From Saccharothrix sp. NRRL B-16348 (GTDB taxonomy: Bacteria > Actinomycetota > Actinomycetes > Mycobacteriales > Pseudonocardiaceae): a DNA stretch of 32,505 nucleotides. The notes beneath the pieces are model-generated. The model made no database searches. It saw only the letters and a list, made by a program, of their open reading frames with translations, and was not told the DNA's origin. Of this stretch, positions 24,732-32,494 are shown piece by piece. Each line of letters starts with the position of its first letter. The stretch's first letter is position 1. The stretch covers positions 1-32,505 of the forward strand of contig NZ_LGED01000267.1 in NCBI RefSeq assembly GCF_001280085.1, given 5' to 3'. A program made the position numbers and the translations under genes.

Positions 24732-24799
24732 ATGTGACGCGGGGTTTTGACAGATGCCGGTGAGGTACCCCGGCGCTTGGTCCGGATGGAGGAGGAGTC

Positions 24800-25042
24800 G
24801 TGACGGACGAAGAACTAGTCGCGCGAATCACCCGGCTGGTGGAGGAAGAACACCGGTTGGAGGGATCACGCATCGGCGAGGGCCTGAGCGAGGGCGACGC
24901 CCGCCGGCTCCGCGACCTCGAAGTCGCCCTGGACCAGACCTGGGACCTCCTGCGCCAACGCCGCGCGCGCCGGGCCGCGGGCATGGACCCGGACGGCGCC
25001 GAGGCCCGCGCACCCGGCACCGTCGAGAACTACCGCCAGTAG
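24800..25042 (+). CDS. DUF2630 family protein
   Basis: An 80-residue soluble protein matching DUF2630: a helical N-terminal half (ELVARITRLVEEEHRLE), then RRLRDLEVALDQTWDLLRQ with the family's conserved LDQ-WDLLRQRRA-R core, and the DPDGAEARAPGTVENY tail. Function unknown. It is charged and likely forms a helical hairpin. The GTG start has an extended purine-rich ribosome-binding site (GGAGGAGGAG) and suggests strong translation. It is divergent from the M14 gene and 51 bases ahead of the MerR regulator, which has its own promoter. Confidence 0.88.
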   Translation: MTDEELVARITRLVEEEHRLEGSRIGEGLSEGDARRLRDLEVALDQTWDLLRQRRARRAAGMDPDGAEARAPGTVENYRQ

Positions 25043-25055
25043 TCGGGTCATCCGG

Positions 25056-25086
25056 TTGACTCGTCCCTTGGGGCAGCCCGCAAGGT
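25056..25086 (+). promoter_or_regulatory. MerR-type promoter with 19-bp spacer and operator dyad
   Basis: TTGACT (25056-25061) and CAAGGT (25081-25086) are separated by 19 bp, the long spacer that MerR-family activators distort. A 20-bp dyad CCTTGGGGCAGCCCGCAAGG (25066-25085, seven of ten pairs) fills it. ATG 25094 begins seven bases after the -10, so the transcript is probably leaderless and the gene autoregulated. Confidence 0.75.
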
Positions 25087-25093
25087 CATCGCC

Positions 25094-25933
25094 ATGGAGG
25101 ATGTGGCGGTGGCACGGCGACAGGACGCTCGGCTGTTCGGCATCGGCGAGTTCGCCAGGCGCTCACGGCTGTCGGTGAAGGCACTGCGGTTGTACGAACG
25201 GCAAGGCCTGCTGCGGCCCGCCGTGGTCGAGGCGGGCAACGGCTACCGGCGCTACCGCGAGGACCAGCTCGTCACGGCACGCCTGGTCGCGCAGTTGCGC
25301 AGGCTCGACATGCCGCTCGCGGTCGTGTCCCGGATCGTCTCCGCGCCCGAGGGCGAGCGGGCTGACCTGCTCGCCGAGTACTGGGCCGAGGTCGAACACC
25401 GGATGGCCGTGCAACGCGGCCTGGCCGCCCACCTCCGCGTCGTGTTGTCCGGAGGGAAGGGTCTGTTGGAGATGTACGAGGTCAAGCAGCGAGAAGTACC
25501 CGAACAGGTGGTCTTGACGGAGCAGCGGCACCTGCTCCAACCCGCGCTCACGGACTGGATCGGGAGCTCCATGGGTCGGCTGATCAAGGCGGCGGAGTCC
25601 TGCGGCGGCATGTCCGGCGCGCCGTTCGTGGTCTACCACGGCGAGGTGAACGAGGACAGCGACGGACCGGTCGAGGTGTGCGTGCCGATCGGTGCGCAAC
25701 CCGACGGAGGGGTGGCGGCGCGCGTGGAGCCCGCGCACCGGGAGGCCTACGTGCGGCTGACCAAGGCGCAGGTGGTCTACCCGCAGATCCTGTCGGCCTA
25801 CGACGCCGTCGCAGTGTGGATCAAGGAGAACGGGCACACCGTCCACGACGGGCCCCGCGAGGTCTACTTCGCGGACTTCGACGCGGCCGGCCCCGGCGAC
25901 GAGGTCTGCGACATCGCCTTCCCGATGCGCTAG
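25094..25933 (+). CDS. MerR-family regulator with GyrI-like ligand domain
   Basis: A 279-residue regulator. The N-terminal MerR winged helix is LFGIGEFARRSRLSVKALRLYERQGLL with the wing GNGYRRYREDQL. A coiled-coil helix (about 85-120) supports dimerisation. The C-terminal half is an effector-binding domain of the GyrI/BmrR type: PFVVYHGEVNEDSDGPVEVCVPIG, then HREAYVRLTKAQVVYPQILSAYDAVAVWI, and a Glu-rich ending VHDGPREVYFADF. Such proteins (BmrR, BltR, TipA) bind bulky cationic or aromatic drugs and activate efflux genes. No efflux gene is directly downstream; the broken MFS gene is 17 kb away. It probably controls itself through the adjacent MerR-type promoter, and the DUF2630 gene just upstream. 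Confidence 0.9.
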   Translation: MEDVAVARRQDARLFGIGEFARRSRLSVKALRLYERQGLLRPAVVEAGNGYRRYREDQLVTARLVAQLRRLDMPLAVVSRIVSAPEGERADLLAEYWAEVEHRMAVQRGLAAHLRVVLSGGKGLLEMYEVKQREVPEQVVLTEQRHLLQPALTDWIGSSMGRLIKAAESCGGMSGAPFVVYHGEVNEDSDGPVEVCVPIGAQPDGGVAARVEPAHREAYVRLTKAQVVYPQILSAYDAVAVWIKENGHTVHDGPREVYFADFDAAGPGDEVCDIAFPMR

Positions 25934-26115
25934 CCCGCCAACGACCGAAGAAACGCAGCGAAGGACCGCGCGGGAACGGCCACGTGCCCACCCTCGCGGT
26001 TCTTCGTGTCACGAACCGCCCCGAACCCGGCCTCAACGGCCACTTCGACGCAAGTCCCGTTGTCCTCGGTGTAGCTGGACGTCTTGAACTCGGCGGCGGA
26101 GAAGTCCGGAGTCAT
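25930..26115 (-). CDS. DUF397 family protein
   Basis: A 61-residue protein of the DUF397 family. The signature is FKTSSYTEDNGTCVEVAVEAG, then VAVRDTKNREGGHVAVPARSFAAFL in close form. Such small proteins are encoded next to XRE/DUF5753 regulators in actinomycetes (as with the whiJ and bldB systems) and modulate them, possibly as antitoxin-like or effector partners. The ATG at 26115 follows GAGGTGG; a GTG 12 bases upstream has no spacing for a ribosome-binding site. It lies 21 bases downstream of the XRE gene in the same direction, clearly one operon, and its stop overlaps the 3' end of the convergent MerR gene by four bases. Confidence 0.92.
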   Translation of the reverse strand: MTPDFSAAEFKTSSYTEDNGTCVEVAVEAGFGAVRDTKNREGGHVAVPARSFAAFLRSLAG

Positions 26116-26136
26116 GGCGGGGACCACCTCTCACAG

Positions 26137-27003
26137 TCAGGCATAGCTCTGGGCAACGCCCAGGACGAACCTCCTCGATTCTTCCACCCCGAGTGCGTTC
26201 GCGGTGAGGTTGGCCCACAGCTTGGCGTAGTCGGCCACCTCTTTGTCGCCATCGAGGTAGTCGGCGTCGTGCAGGTTCTCGACGTAGGCCATCTCCAACG
26301 GTGGCGCGGAAGTGGGCGCGGGGATGCGCAGCATGGTGAAGCCGAACGTGCTCGCCCCGCCCGGCGCGTCGAACGGCAGCACCTGGATCCGGACGTTGGG
26401 CCGCTGGGCGAGGTTCGCCAGGTGCAGCAACTGCTCGTGCATCACCGCGTTCCCGCCGAAGACCCGCCGCACGCAACTCTCGCTCAACACGAACGCCGCG
26501 TCGGTCGGCTGGTCCCGGAACAGGATCTGCTGCCGCTCCAACCGCATGGTGATCACATCATCGATCTTGTCCCGGTCGACCCGGTTGCGAGCGACCAGGA
26601 GTGCACGCATGTAGGACATCGTCTGCAGCACACCGGGCACCAGTTCCGTGCCGTACAAGCGCAACTCGCTGGAGTCCAGCTCGAAGTCGTAGTACGGGCG
26701 CAACTCCATCGGCACGGTCGCCCGATGGCCCGCCCACCGGCCGCGCTGGCTCCTGGTGCGGGCCAGCTCCACGATCTCGGCCTTCTCCTCTTCGGTGTGA
26801 ACGCCGTAGTGGTCGAGCAACATCTTGGCGTCACCGGGGGTCAGACCCTCCCTGCCCTTCTCCATCTTGGTGACGCGGGTGGTGTCGCGACCCAGGAGCT
26901 TCGCGACCTCCTTGGGCTCCACACCTGCACGTTCGCGTGCCTCGCGCATGTAGATCGAGAGGAATTTGAGCCGGACCGTGGGTGTCAGCGGCATGGTCGT
27001 CAT
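26137..27003 (-). CDS. XRE-family regulator with DUF5753 domain
   Basis: A 288-residue regulator. The N-terminal Cro/C1-type helix-turn-helix (about 15-70: MREARERAGVEPKEVAKLL, TRVTKMEKGREGLTP) is followed by a DUF5753 domain (about 95-280) with YDFELDSSELRLYGTELVPGVLQT, RQQILF and the end VADYAKLWANLTANALGVEESRRFV. Proteins of this WhiJ-like type occur in dozens of copies in actinomycetes, paired with DUF397 proteins, and affect development or antibiotic production. ATG 27003 is used; ATG 26994 is the alternative. It is co-directional with the DUF397 gene and divergent from a 71-residue gene; a dyad CAGTTG-N6-CAACTG lies between. Confidence 0.93.
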   Translation of the reverse strand: MTTMPLTPTVRLKFLSIYMREARERAGVEPKEVAKLLGRDTTRVTKMEKGREGLTPGDAKMLLDHYGVHTEEEKAEIVELARTRSQRGRWAGHRATVPMELRPYYDFELDSSELRLYGTELVPGVLQTMSYMRALLVARNRVDRDKIDDVITMRLERQQILFRDQPTDAAFVLSESCVRRVFGGNAVMHEQLLHLANLAQRPNVRIQVLPFDAPGGASTFGFTMLRIPAPTSAPPLEMAYVENLHDADYLDGDKEVADYAKLWANLTANALGVEESRRFVLGVAQSYA

Positions 27004-27027
27004 CCGATCGGGTCAATTGCGGTCTAG

Positions 27028-27045
27028 CAGTTGCAAAATCAACTG
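27028..27045. promoter_or_regulatory. Dyad CAGTTG-N6-CAACTG
   Basis: A perfect 6+6 dyad about 25 bases upstream of the XRE gene and 74 upstream of the divergent small gene. It lies in an AT-richer stretch and is the best candidate operator for the XRE repressor. Confidence 0.45.
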
Positions 27046-27118
27046 GCTCAGGTTCAGGCTAGCAATCGGGGCGCTCACATTGGCTTTCGCAAGCGTCGAA
27101 CCACTCGAAAGGGGACCC

Positions 27119-27334
27119 ATGGAGACCAAGCGGGAGTGGCTGGTCCGGTGCACGGACAACCAGGAGCTGCCGTCCGTGTGCTCGATCGCGGTCAGTGACG
27201 GGCTCGTGGAGATCTGGGACACGAACGGTCACGTGGTCAAGCTCGGTGGCACGGAGATCGACGACTTCCGCAAGGCGTTCGCCGAGGCGGCGGAGCGGGC
27301 GGCGCTGGACGACGGGTCGCTCCGGGCCGGCTGA
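27119..27334 (+). CDS. 71-residue protein divergent from the XRE/DUF397 pair
   Basis: A 71-residue soluble protein (METKREWLVRC, then SVCSIAVSDGLVEIWDTNGHVVKLGG, then an acidic helix DDFRKAFAEAAERAAL). The layout, with three or four strands and one helix and a W-x-x-N-GHV turn, resembles DUF397 proteins in size but I cannot place it in that family with confidence. The ATG has AAAGGGGA seven bases upstream. It is divergent from the XRE/DUF397 pair, and similar small genes often sit in that place, so it may be a third member of the module. Its stop is one base from that of the convergent RecD2-like gene. Confidence 0.75.
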   Translation: METKREWLVRCTDNQELPSVCSIAVSDGLVEIWDTNGHVVKLGGTEIDDFRKAFAEAAERAALDDGSLRAG

Positions 27335-27335
27335 C

Positions 27336-29501
27336 TCACAGCAGCCGTGCCAGCCGGTGGTCCAGCGCCGTGTGCCGACGTCCCGCGCCCACGGTGCGGA
27401 CCGCCTGCCCGATCGCCTTGCGCGACCCGACCAGCACGACGAGCTTCTTCGCGCGGGTGACCGCCGTGTAGAGCAGGTTGCGCTGCAACATCATCCACGC
27501 GCTGGTCGTGATCGGGATGACGACGCACGGGTACTCGCTGCCCTGCGAGCGGTGGATCGTCATGGCGTAGGCGTGGGTCAGCTCGTCCAGCTCGCCGAAC
27601 TCGTAGTCGACGTCCTCGTCCTCGTCGGTCCGCACGGTCAGCTTCTGCTCCACGACGTCGATCGCCGTGACGATGCCGAGCGTGCCGTTGAAGACGTTCT
27701 TGTCGTAGTTGTTGCGCATCTGGGTGACCTTGTCGCCGACCCGGAACACCCGGCCGCCGAACCGGCGTTCCGGCAGGTCCGGTGTGGACGGTGTCAAAGC
27801 CTCCTGCAGCAACGCGTTCAGCCCGCCCGCGCCCGCCGGACCCCGGTGCATCGGCGCGAGCACCTGCACGTCCGTGCGCGGTTTGAGCCCGAACTTGCGC
27901 GGGATGCGGTTGGCCACGACGTCGACGACCAACGCCGCCGCGTCCTCGGCCTCCTCCGCCGGGAACAGGAAGAAGTCCGGCATCCCCTGCACGACGGGGT
28001 AGTCGCCGTTGTTGATCCGGTGCGCGTTGGTCACCACGCCGGACTGCTGCGCCTGCCGGAAGATGTGCGTGAGGCGGACGTTCGGGATCGGGCTGTCGGC
28101 GGACAGCACGTCGCGCAGCACCTCGCCCGCCCCCACGGACGGCAACTGGTCGACGTCGCCGACCAGCAGCAGGTGCGCGCCCGGCGCGACGGCCTTGACC
28201 AGCTTGTTCGCCAGCAGCAGGTCGAGCATCGACGCCTCGTCCACGACGACGAGGTCCGCGTCGAGCGGCCGGTCACGGTCGTAGGCGGCGTCACCGCCGG
28301 GCTTCAGCTCCAGCAGCCGGTGCACGGTGCGCGCCTCGTGCCCGGTCAGCTCGGTCAGCCGCTTGGCGGCCCGGCCGGTCGGCGCGGCCAGCACCACCTT
28401 CGCGCCCTTGGCCACGGCCAGCTTCACGATCGACCGCACGGTGAAGCTCTTGCCGCACCCCGGACCGCCCGTCAGCACGGCCACCTTGCGGCTCAACGCC
28501 AACTGCACGGCGTCGCGCTGCTTGTCCTCCAGTGACGCCCCGAGCCACGCGAACGCACGCTCCCACTCGACCGTCTGGAACGCCGGCATCCGCTCCTCGT
28601 CGGTCCTGAGCAGCCGCAACAGCTGGCTCGCCAACGAGATCTCGGCCCGGTGGAACGCGACCAAGTAGATGCCCGGCTCGCCGTCCGGCATGATCTCGCG
28701 GACCACGCCCTCCTCCGCCACCAGCTCGGCCAGGCACTCGATCACCAGGCCGGCGTCGACCTGGAGGATCTTGATCGCGTCGCCGATGAGCTCGTTCTCG
28801 GGCAGGTAGCAGTTGCCGTCGCCGGTCGCCTCGGACAGCGTGAACTGCAGCCCGGCCTTCACCCGCTGCGGGCTGTCGTGCGGGATGCCGACGGCCTTCG
28901 CGATCAGGTCGGCGGTGCGGAAACCGATGCCCCACACGTCGTTCGCCAGCCGGTAGGGCTCCTCGCGGACGACGTCGATCGCCTTGTCGTTGTACTGCTT
29001 GTAGATGCGCACGGCCAACGACGTCGACACGCCGACGCCTTGGAGGAAGACCATGACCTCCTTGATGGCCTTCTGCTCCTCCCACGCGTCGGCGATCAGC
29101 TTGGTGCGCTTCGGACCGAGCTTGGGCACCTCGATCAGGCGCTTCGGCTCGTGCTCGATGACGTCCAGCGCGTCCACGCCGAAGTGGGTGACGATCCGGT
29201 CGGCCAGCACCGGCCCGATGCCCTTGATCAGGCCGGAGCCCAGGTAGCGGCGGATGCCCTGGATGGTGGCCGGCAGCACGGTCGTGTAGTCGTCGACGTG
29301 GAACTGCTTGCCGTACTGGGGGTGCGAGCCCCACCGCCCGCGCATCCGGATCGACTCGCCCGGCTGCGCGCCGAGCAGCGACCCGACCACGGTGACCAGG
29401 TCGCCACCGCGGCCGGGGTCGACGCGGGCGACCGTGTAGCCGGTCTCCTCGTTGGCGAACGTGATCCGCTCCAGCACCGCTTCCAGGACCGCGTCAGCCA
29501 C
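27336..29501 (-). CDS. RecD2-like SF1B DNA helicase
   Basis: A 721-residue ATP-dependent 5'-3' helicase of the RecD2 (RecD-like, RecBC-independent) group. The N-terminal OB-like part is followed by helix-hairpin-helix repeats (SGLIKGIGPVLADRIV, PKLGPKRTKLI, DVWGIGFRTADLIAKAVGI). The motor shows motif I GGPGCGKS (345-352), motif Ia APTGRAAKRL, motif II VVVDEASMLD (DEAS 421-424), motif III LVGDVDQLPSVGAG, motif IV LTHIFRQAQ and motif VI LLYTAVTRAKKLVVLVG, with TIHRSQGSEYP before it. RecD2 enzymes work in repair and replication-fork maintenance. Length is normal for the group, nothing seems missing. GTG start at 29501. It probably forms a single-gene unit. Confidence 0.94.
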   Translation of the reverse strand: MADAVLEAVLERITFANEETGYTVARVDPGRGGDLVTVVGSLLGAQPGESIRMRGRWGSHPQYGKQFHVDDYTTVLPATIQGIRRYLGSGLIKGIGPVLADRIVTHFGVDALDVIEHEPKRLIEVPKLGPKRTKLIADAWEEQKAIKEVMVFLQGVGVSTSLAVRIYKQYNDKAIDVVREEPYRLANDVWGIGFRTADLIAKAVGIPHDSPQRVKAGLQFTLSEATGDGNCYLPENELIGDAIKILQVDAGLVIECLAELVAEEGVVREIMPDGEPGIYLVAFHRAEISLASQLLRLLRTDEERMPAFQTVEWERAFAWLGASLEDKQRDAVQLALSRKVAVLTGGPGCGKSFTVRSIVKLAVAKGAKVVLAAPTGRAAKRLTELTGHEARTVHRLLELKPGGDAAYDRDRPLDADLVVVDEASMLDLLLANKLVKAVAPGAHLLLVGDVDQLPSVGAGEVLRDVLSADSPIPNVRLTHIFRQAQQSGVVTNAHRINNGDYPVVQGMPDFFLFPAEEAEDAAALVVDVVANRIPRKFGLKPRTDVQVLAPMHRGPAGAGGLNALLQEALTPSTPDLPERRFGGRVFRVGDKVTQMRNNYDKNVFNGTLGIVTAIDVVEQKLTVRTDEDEDVDYEFGELDELTHAYAMTIHRSQGSEYPCVVIPITTSAWMMLQRNLLYTAVTRAKKLVVLVGSRKAIGQAVRTVGAGRRHTALDHRLARLL

Positions 29502-29552
29502 CGGGTCACCCTAGGACGTGCCACCGACAGCCGGCGGTCAGGGCCGCCGCCG

Positions 29553-30617
29553 TCACGGCCAGAGCACCGCGCGCCCGCCGAACTCGCCGACCACGACGCC
29601 GCGGTCGTTGATGCCCTGGGCGAAGCCGTGCGTCCCAGCCGGCACCGGCAGCAACGTCACCTCGCCCGACGACGACCAGCGGACCGGCCGGTAGGTGCTG
29701 CCGGTCGCCACACCGGCGGCCGTGCCGTGGTCGTTGACGAGCGCCACCTCACCGGTGGTGAAGCCGGTCGGGAGCGCCATGGAAATGACGCCCTCCGCCC
29801 ACCGCACCGGGGCACCGCCGACCCGGCCGAACGCGGCGCCGTCCGCGTCGACGGCGTTGAGGCTGCTGAACGTGCCGGGCACGGCGGGCGGGTAGGCGCT
29901 CGCGGTGCCGTCCCAGCGCACGGCGAAAGACGTCCGGTCCTCCGTCTGGTACATGCCGACGACGAACCGGCCGTTGACCGCCCGCACGTCGAGGTAGGTG
30001 CTGCCGGGAACGGTGCCCAAGTCGGTGAGCACGTCGTCGTCCCACCTCACGGCACGCCGACCATCACCGGTGTGGGCGATGCCCGCGATCGCGCCCCCGT
30101 CGTCGATCGCGGTCGCCTCGGTCGCGTCGCCGACTCCGGGCAGCACGGTGGCCGCGCCGTCGCGGTCCCAGCGGATCGCCTGGCGCTTGCCGTCCGCGTC
30201 ACCGCCGTAGCCGACGACCGTGCCGCTCTCGTTCACCGCGACGGCGAACGTGTAGTCGCCGCCGGGCAGGACGTCGAGCACGGTGATCGAGCCGTCGGCG
30301 TTCCACCGGGTGGCCTGCGACCAGCGTTCGGGCGCGTTGGTGTTGCCGTACGCCGCGCCGTCCGCGTCGACACCGAAGACGGTCGCGTGCTGCCCGCCGG
30401 CGGGTAAGGCGAGTTCGCTGATCCGACCTTCGGCGTCCCAGCGGACCGCGCGCGAACGCCGGTCGAGCCCGGTGGCGCGTCCGACGACCACGCCCGCGTC
30501 GTTGATCGCGACCGCCGAGCCCTTCGGCGCGAGCTCCACGTAACCGGGTTCGGCCGCCGCCGGCACCCCTGAGACCGCTGAAACGAGCGCCAGCGCGGCG
30601 CCCAACGTCCGTCGCAC
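29553..30617 (-). CDS. Secreted HAF-repeat protein
   Basis: A 354-residue secreted protein: signal peptide (LGAALALVSAVSGVPAAA, cut near residue 22), then about seven or eight repeats of 40 residues. Each has a core like INDAGVVVGRA...RAVRWDAEG, DADGAAYG...ATRWNADG, VNESGTVVGYG...AIRWDRDG. The pattern N/D-x-x-G-x-xx-G and RW-x-x-G identifies HAF-type repeats, which fold as beta-propeller-like blades. Function unknown; many are extracellular and may bind polysaccharide or calcium. The GTG start has a strong GAGGAGG seven bases upstream. Two CebR-like operators stand 55-100 bases upstream, which suggests control by a cello-oligosaccharide or similar sugar. Confidence 0.85.
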   Translation of the reverse strand: MRRTLGAALALVSAVSGVPAAAEPGYVELAPKGSAVAINDAGVVVGRATGLDRRSRAVRWDAEGRISELALPAGGQHATVFGVDADGAAYGNTNAPERWSQATRWNADGSITVLDVLPGGDYTFAVAVNESGTVVGYGGDADGKRQAIRWDRDGAATVLPGVGDATEATAIDDGGAIAGIAHTGDGRRAVRWDDDVLTDLGTVPGSTYLDVRAVNGRFVVGMYQTEDRTSFAVRWDGTASAYPPAVPGTFSSLNAVDADGAAFGRVGGAPVRWAEGVISMALPTGFTTGEVALVNDHGTAAGVATGSTYRPVRWSSSGEVTLLPVPAGTHGFAQGINDRGVVVGEFGGRAVLWP

Positions 30618-30670
30618 GACCAGACCTCCTCGTCGAAGCCCCGCCCCTCAACCAGCTAAGCAGCTCCCGC

Positions 30671-30717
30671 CTGGGAGCGCTCCCAGATTCGTCCGTTCGG
30701 CCGCTGGAGCGCTCCGG
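30671..30717. promoter_or_regulatory. Two CebR-like operators
   Basis: TGGGAGCGCTCCCA (30672-30685) is a perfect 14-bp palindrome (16 bp with flanking C/G) identical to the CebR consensus of actinomycete cellulase genes. A second, weaker copy CTGGAGCGCTCCGG is centred 32 bp away (30704-30717), close to three helical turns. They lie upstream of the HAF-repeat gene and 80 bases from the response regulator gene. Confidence 0.75.
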
Positions 30718-30784
30718 ATGTGAGCCGCGCCCGGTCTCCACAGGACGTTCACAAGTCACACCGGGCACCTCCACGGCTCGCACA

Positions 30785-30790
30785 TAGAGT
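30785..30790 (+). promoter_or_regulatory. -10 element of the two-component operon
   Basis: TAGAGT ends seven bases before ATG 30798, suggesting a leaderless response regulator mRNA. No good -35 is seen. Confidence 0.45.
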
Positions 30791-30797
30791 CAGCCGC

Positions 30798-31472
30798 ATG
30801 ACACGCCGGATTCTGGTGGTCGAGGACGACCTGACCATCGCCGAGTCCGTGGCCGCGCGGCTGCGGGCCGAGGGGTTCGAGGTCGAGTTGGCGCACGACG
30901 GTCCGTCGGCCGTCTCGCGGGCCCGTGACGGGCGGCCCGACCTGGTCGTGCTGGACGTGATGCTGCCCGGGTTCGACGGGCTGGAGGTGTGCCGGCGCAT
31001 CCAGGCCGAGCGCGCCGTGCCGGTGCTCATGCTGACCGCCCGGGGCGACGAGACCGACCTCCTGGTCGGTCTCGCGGTCGGCGCGGACGACTACCTGACC
31101 AAGCCGTTCTCGATCCGCGAACTGGCCGCGCGGGTGCACGCGCTGTTGCGGCGGGTGGAGCGGGCCGCGTCCGCGGCGGCGCACCGGATCACCGTCGCCG
31201 ACCTGGAGATCGACCTGGCCGAGCGGCGGGTCGTCCGCGGCGGGGCGGAGGCGCACTTGACGCCGACCGAGTTCGAACTGCTGGTGCACCTCGCCGAACG
31301 ACCGCGGGCCGTGCAGTCGCGGGAACGGCTGCTCAGCGAGGTGTGGGGCTGGGCCGACGGCACTGGCACGCGGACGGTGGACAGCCACATCAAGGCGTTG
31401 CGGCGGAAGCTGGGCACGGACCTGATCCGGACCGTGCACGGGATCGGCTACGCGTTGGAGGTGCCGCGGTGA
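30798..31472 (+). CDS. OmpR/PhoB-family response regulator
   Basis: A 224-residue response regulator. The receiver domain has the acidic pair E9-D10-D11, the phosphoacceptor Asp53 (VVLDVMLPG), Thr80 (MLTAR) and Lys102 (DDYLTKPF). The C-terminal OmpR/PhoB winged helix covers about 130-224: LEIDLAERRVVRGG, LTPTEFELLVHLAERPRAVQSRERLLSEVWG, TRTVDSHIKALRRKLG and RTVHGIGYAL. It is phosphorylated by the kinase encoded immediately downstream, whose GTG overlaps this gene's stop by four bases. ATG 30798 is preferred for its -10-like TAGAGT and because the receiver fold begins at residue 4. Confidence 0.95.
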   Translation: MTRRILVVEDDLTIAESVAARLRAEGFEVELAHDGPSAVSRARDGRPDLVVLDVMLPGFDGLEVCRRIQAERAVPVLMLTARGDETDLLVGLAVGADDYLTKPFSIRELAARVHALLRRVERAASAAAHRITVADLEIDLAERRVVRGGAEAHLTPTEFELLVHLAERPRAVQSRERLLSEVWGWADGTGTRTVDSHIKALRRKLGTDLIRTVHGIGYALEVPR

Positions 31473-32494
31473 GCCTGCGGACGGCCTTCGACACGACCGT
31501 GGAACTGCTGCCACGCCCGTTGGACCCGGTGCGGTCGATCAAGCTGAAGCTCGGGATCCTGCTGGTGTCGGCGATGGCGGCCGGGTTCGCGTTCTTCCGG
31601 TGGCGGATCGGCTGGCTGGCGCCCGGGACGACGTTCGGCGCGGTGGCGATCGTGCTCGTGACCTCGCAGATCCTCGCGCACGGGATGACCAGGCCGTTGC
31701 GGGACATGACGGCCGCGGTGCGGGCGATGCGGGCCGGCGACTACAGCAGGCGCGTGCGTGCGACGGCACGGGACGAGGTCGGCGAACTGGCCGGCGCGTT
31801 CAACCAGATGGCGGCGGACCTCGGTGCGGCGGACCAGCAGCGGCGGGAACTGATCGCGAACGTGTCGCACGAGCTGCGGACACCGATCACGGCGTTGCAG
31901 AACGTGCTGGAGAACGTCGTCGACGGCGTCGCGCAGCCGGACGCGGCAACAATGCGAACAGCCTTGGCACAGACCGAACGACTCGGCCGATTGGTGACCG
32001 AACTGCTCGACCTGTCCCGAATCGACGCCGGCGCGCACAAGTTGGACAAGGCGGAGTTCCCATTGGCACCATTGTTGAGCGACGTCGTCGCAGAAGCCTC
32101 GGTAGCCGCCCGAGGGGTGCGGTTCACCATCGACGTCTCACCTCCGGAAGCCACCGTCTACGCCGACGAAGCCCGCCTGGCCCAAGTGGTCGCAAACCTC
32201 TTGGACAACGCCGCCCGACACGGCCCAACCGGCGGCGAGGTGCGGATTTCGGCAAAAGTCGGCACAGACCTCGTGCTGGAGGTCGCAGACGACGGCCCGG
32301 GAATCGCACCACAGGACCGTGAACGGGTCTTCGAACGCTTCACACGCGGCGAACGCGCCGGCGGCGGCGGCACCGGCCTGGGCCTCAACATCGCTCGCTG
32401 GGTAGTCGACCTGCACGGCGGCACCATCGCCGTAGTCGACGGCCCAGGCTGCCGAATCCGCGCCACCCTCCCCGCCACCACCACCCCAACCTGA
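31469..32494 (+). CDS. HAMP-containing sensor histidine kinase
   Basis: A 341-residue membrane kinase. Two transmembrane helices (about 25-44 and 53-72) are joined by only about eight residues, so there is no extracellular sensor domain and the stimulus is likely in the membrane or from a partner. HAMP (about 72-125, RPLRDMTAAVRAMRAGDY, DEVGELAGAFNQM) is followed by HisKA with His134 (NVSHELRTPI) and a HATPase domain: N box ANLLDNAARHG, G1 EVADDGPGIA, F box VFERFTRGERAGGGG and G2 GTGLGLNIA. It phosphorylates the adjacent response regulator. GTG start in a 4-base overlap (GTGA). From about 31950 to the stop, A-ending codons (GCA, CCA, ACA, CGA) become frequent, unlike the first half of the gene. 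Confidence 0.95.
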   Translation: MSLRTAFDTTVELLPRPLDPVRSIKLKLGILLVSAMAAGFAFFRWRIGWLAPGTTFGAVAIVLVTSQILAHGMTRPLRDMTAAVRAMRAGDYSRRVRATARDEVGELAGAFNQMAADLGAADQQRRELIANVSHELRTPITALQNVLENVVDGVAQPDAATMRTALAQTERLGRLVTELLDLSRIDAGAHKLDKAEFPLAPLLSDVVAEASVAARGVRFTIDVSPPEATVYADEARLAQVVANLLDNAARHGPTGGEVRISAKVGTDLVLEVADDGPGIAPQDRERVFERFTRGERAGGGGTGLGLNIARWVVDLHGGTIAVVDGPGCRIRATLPATTTPT

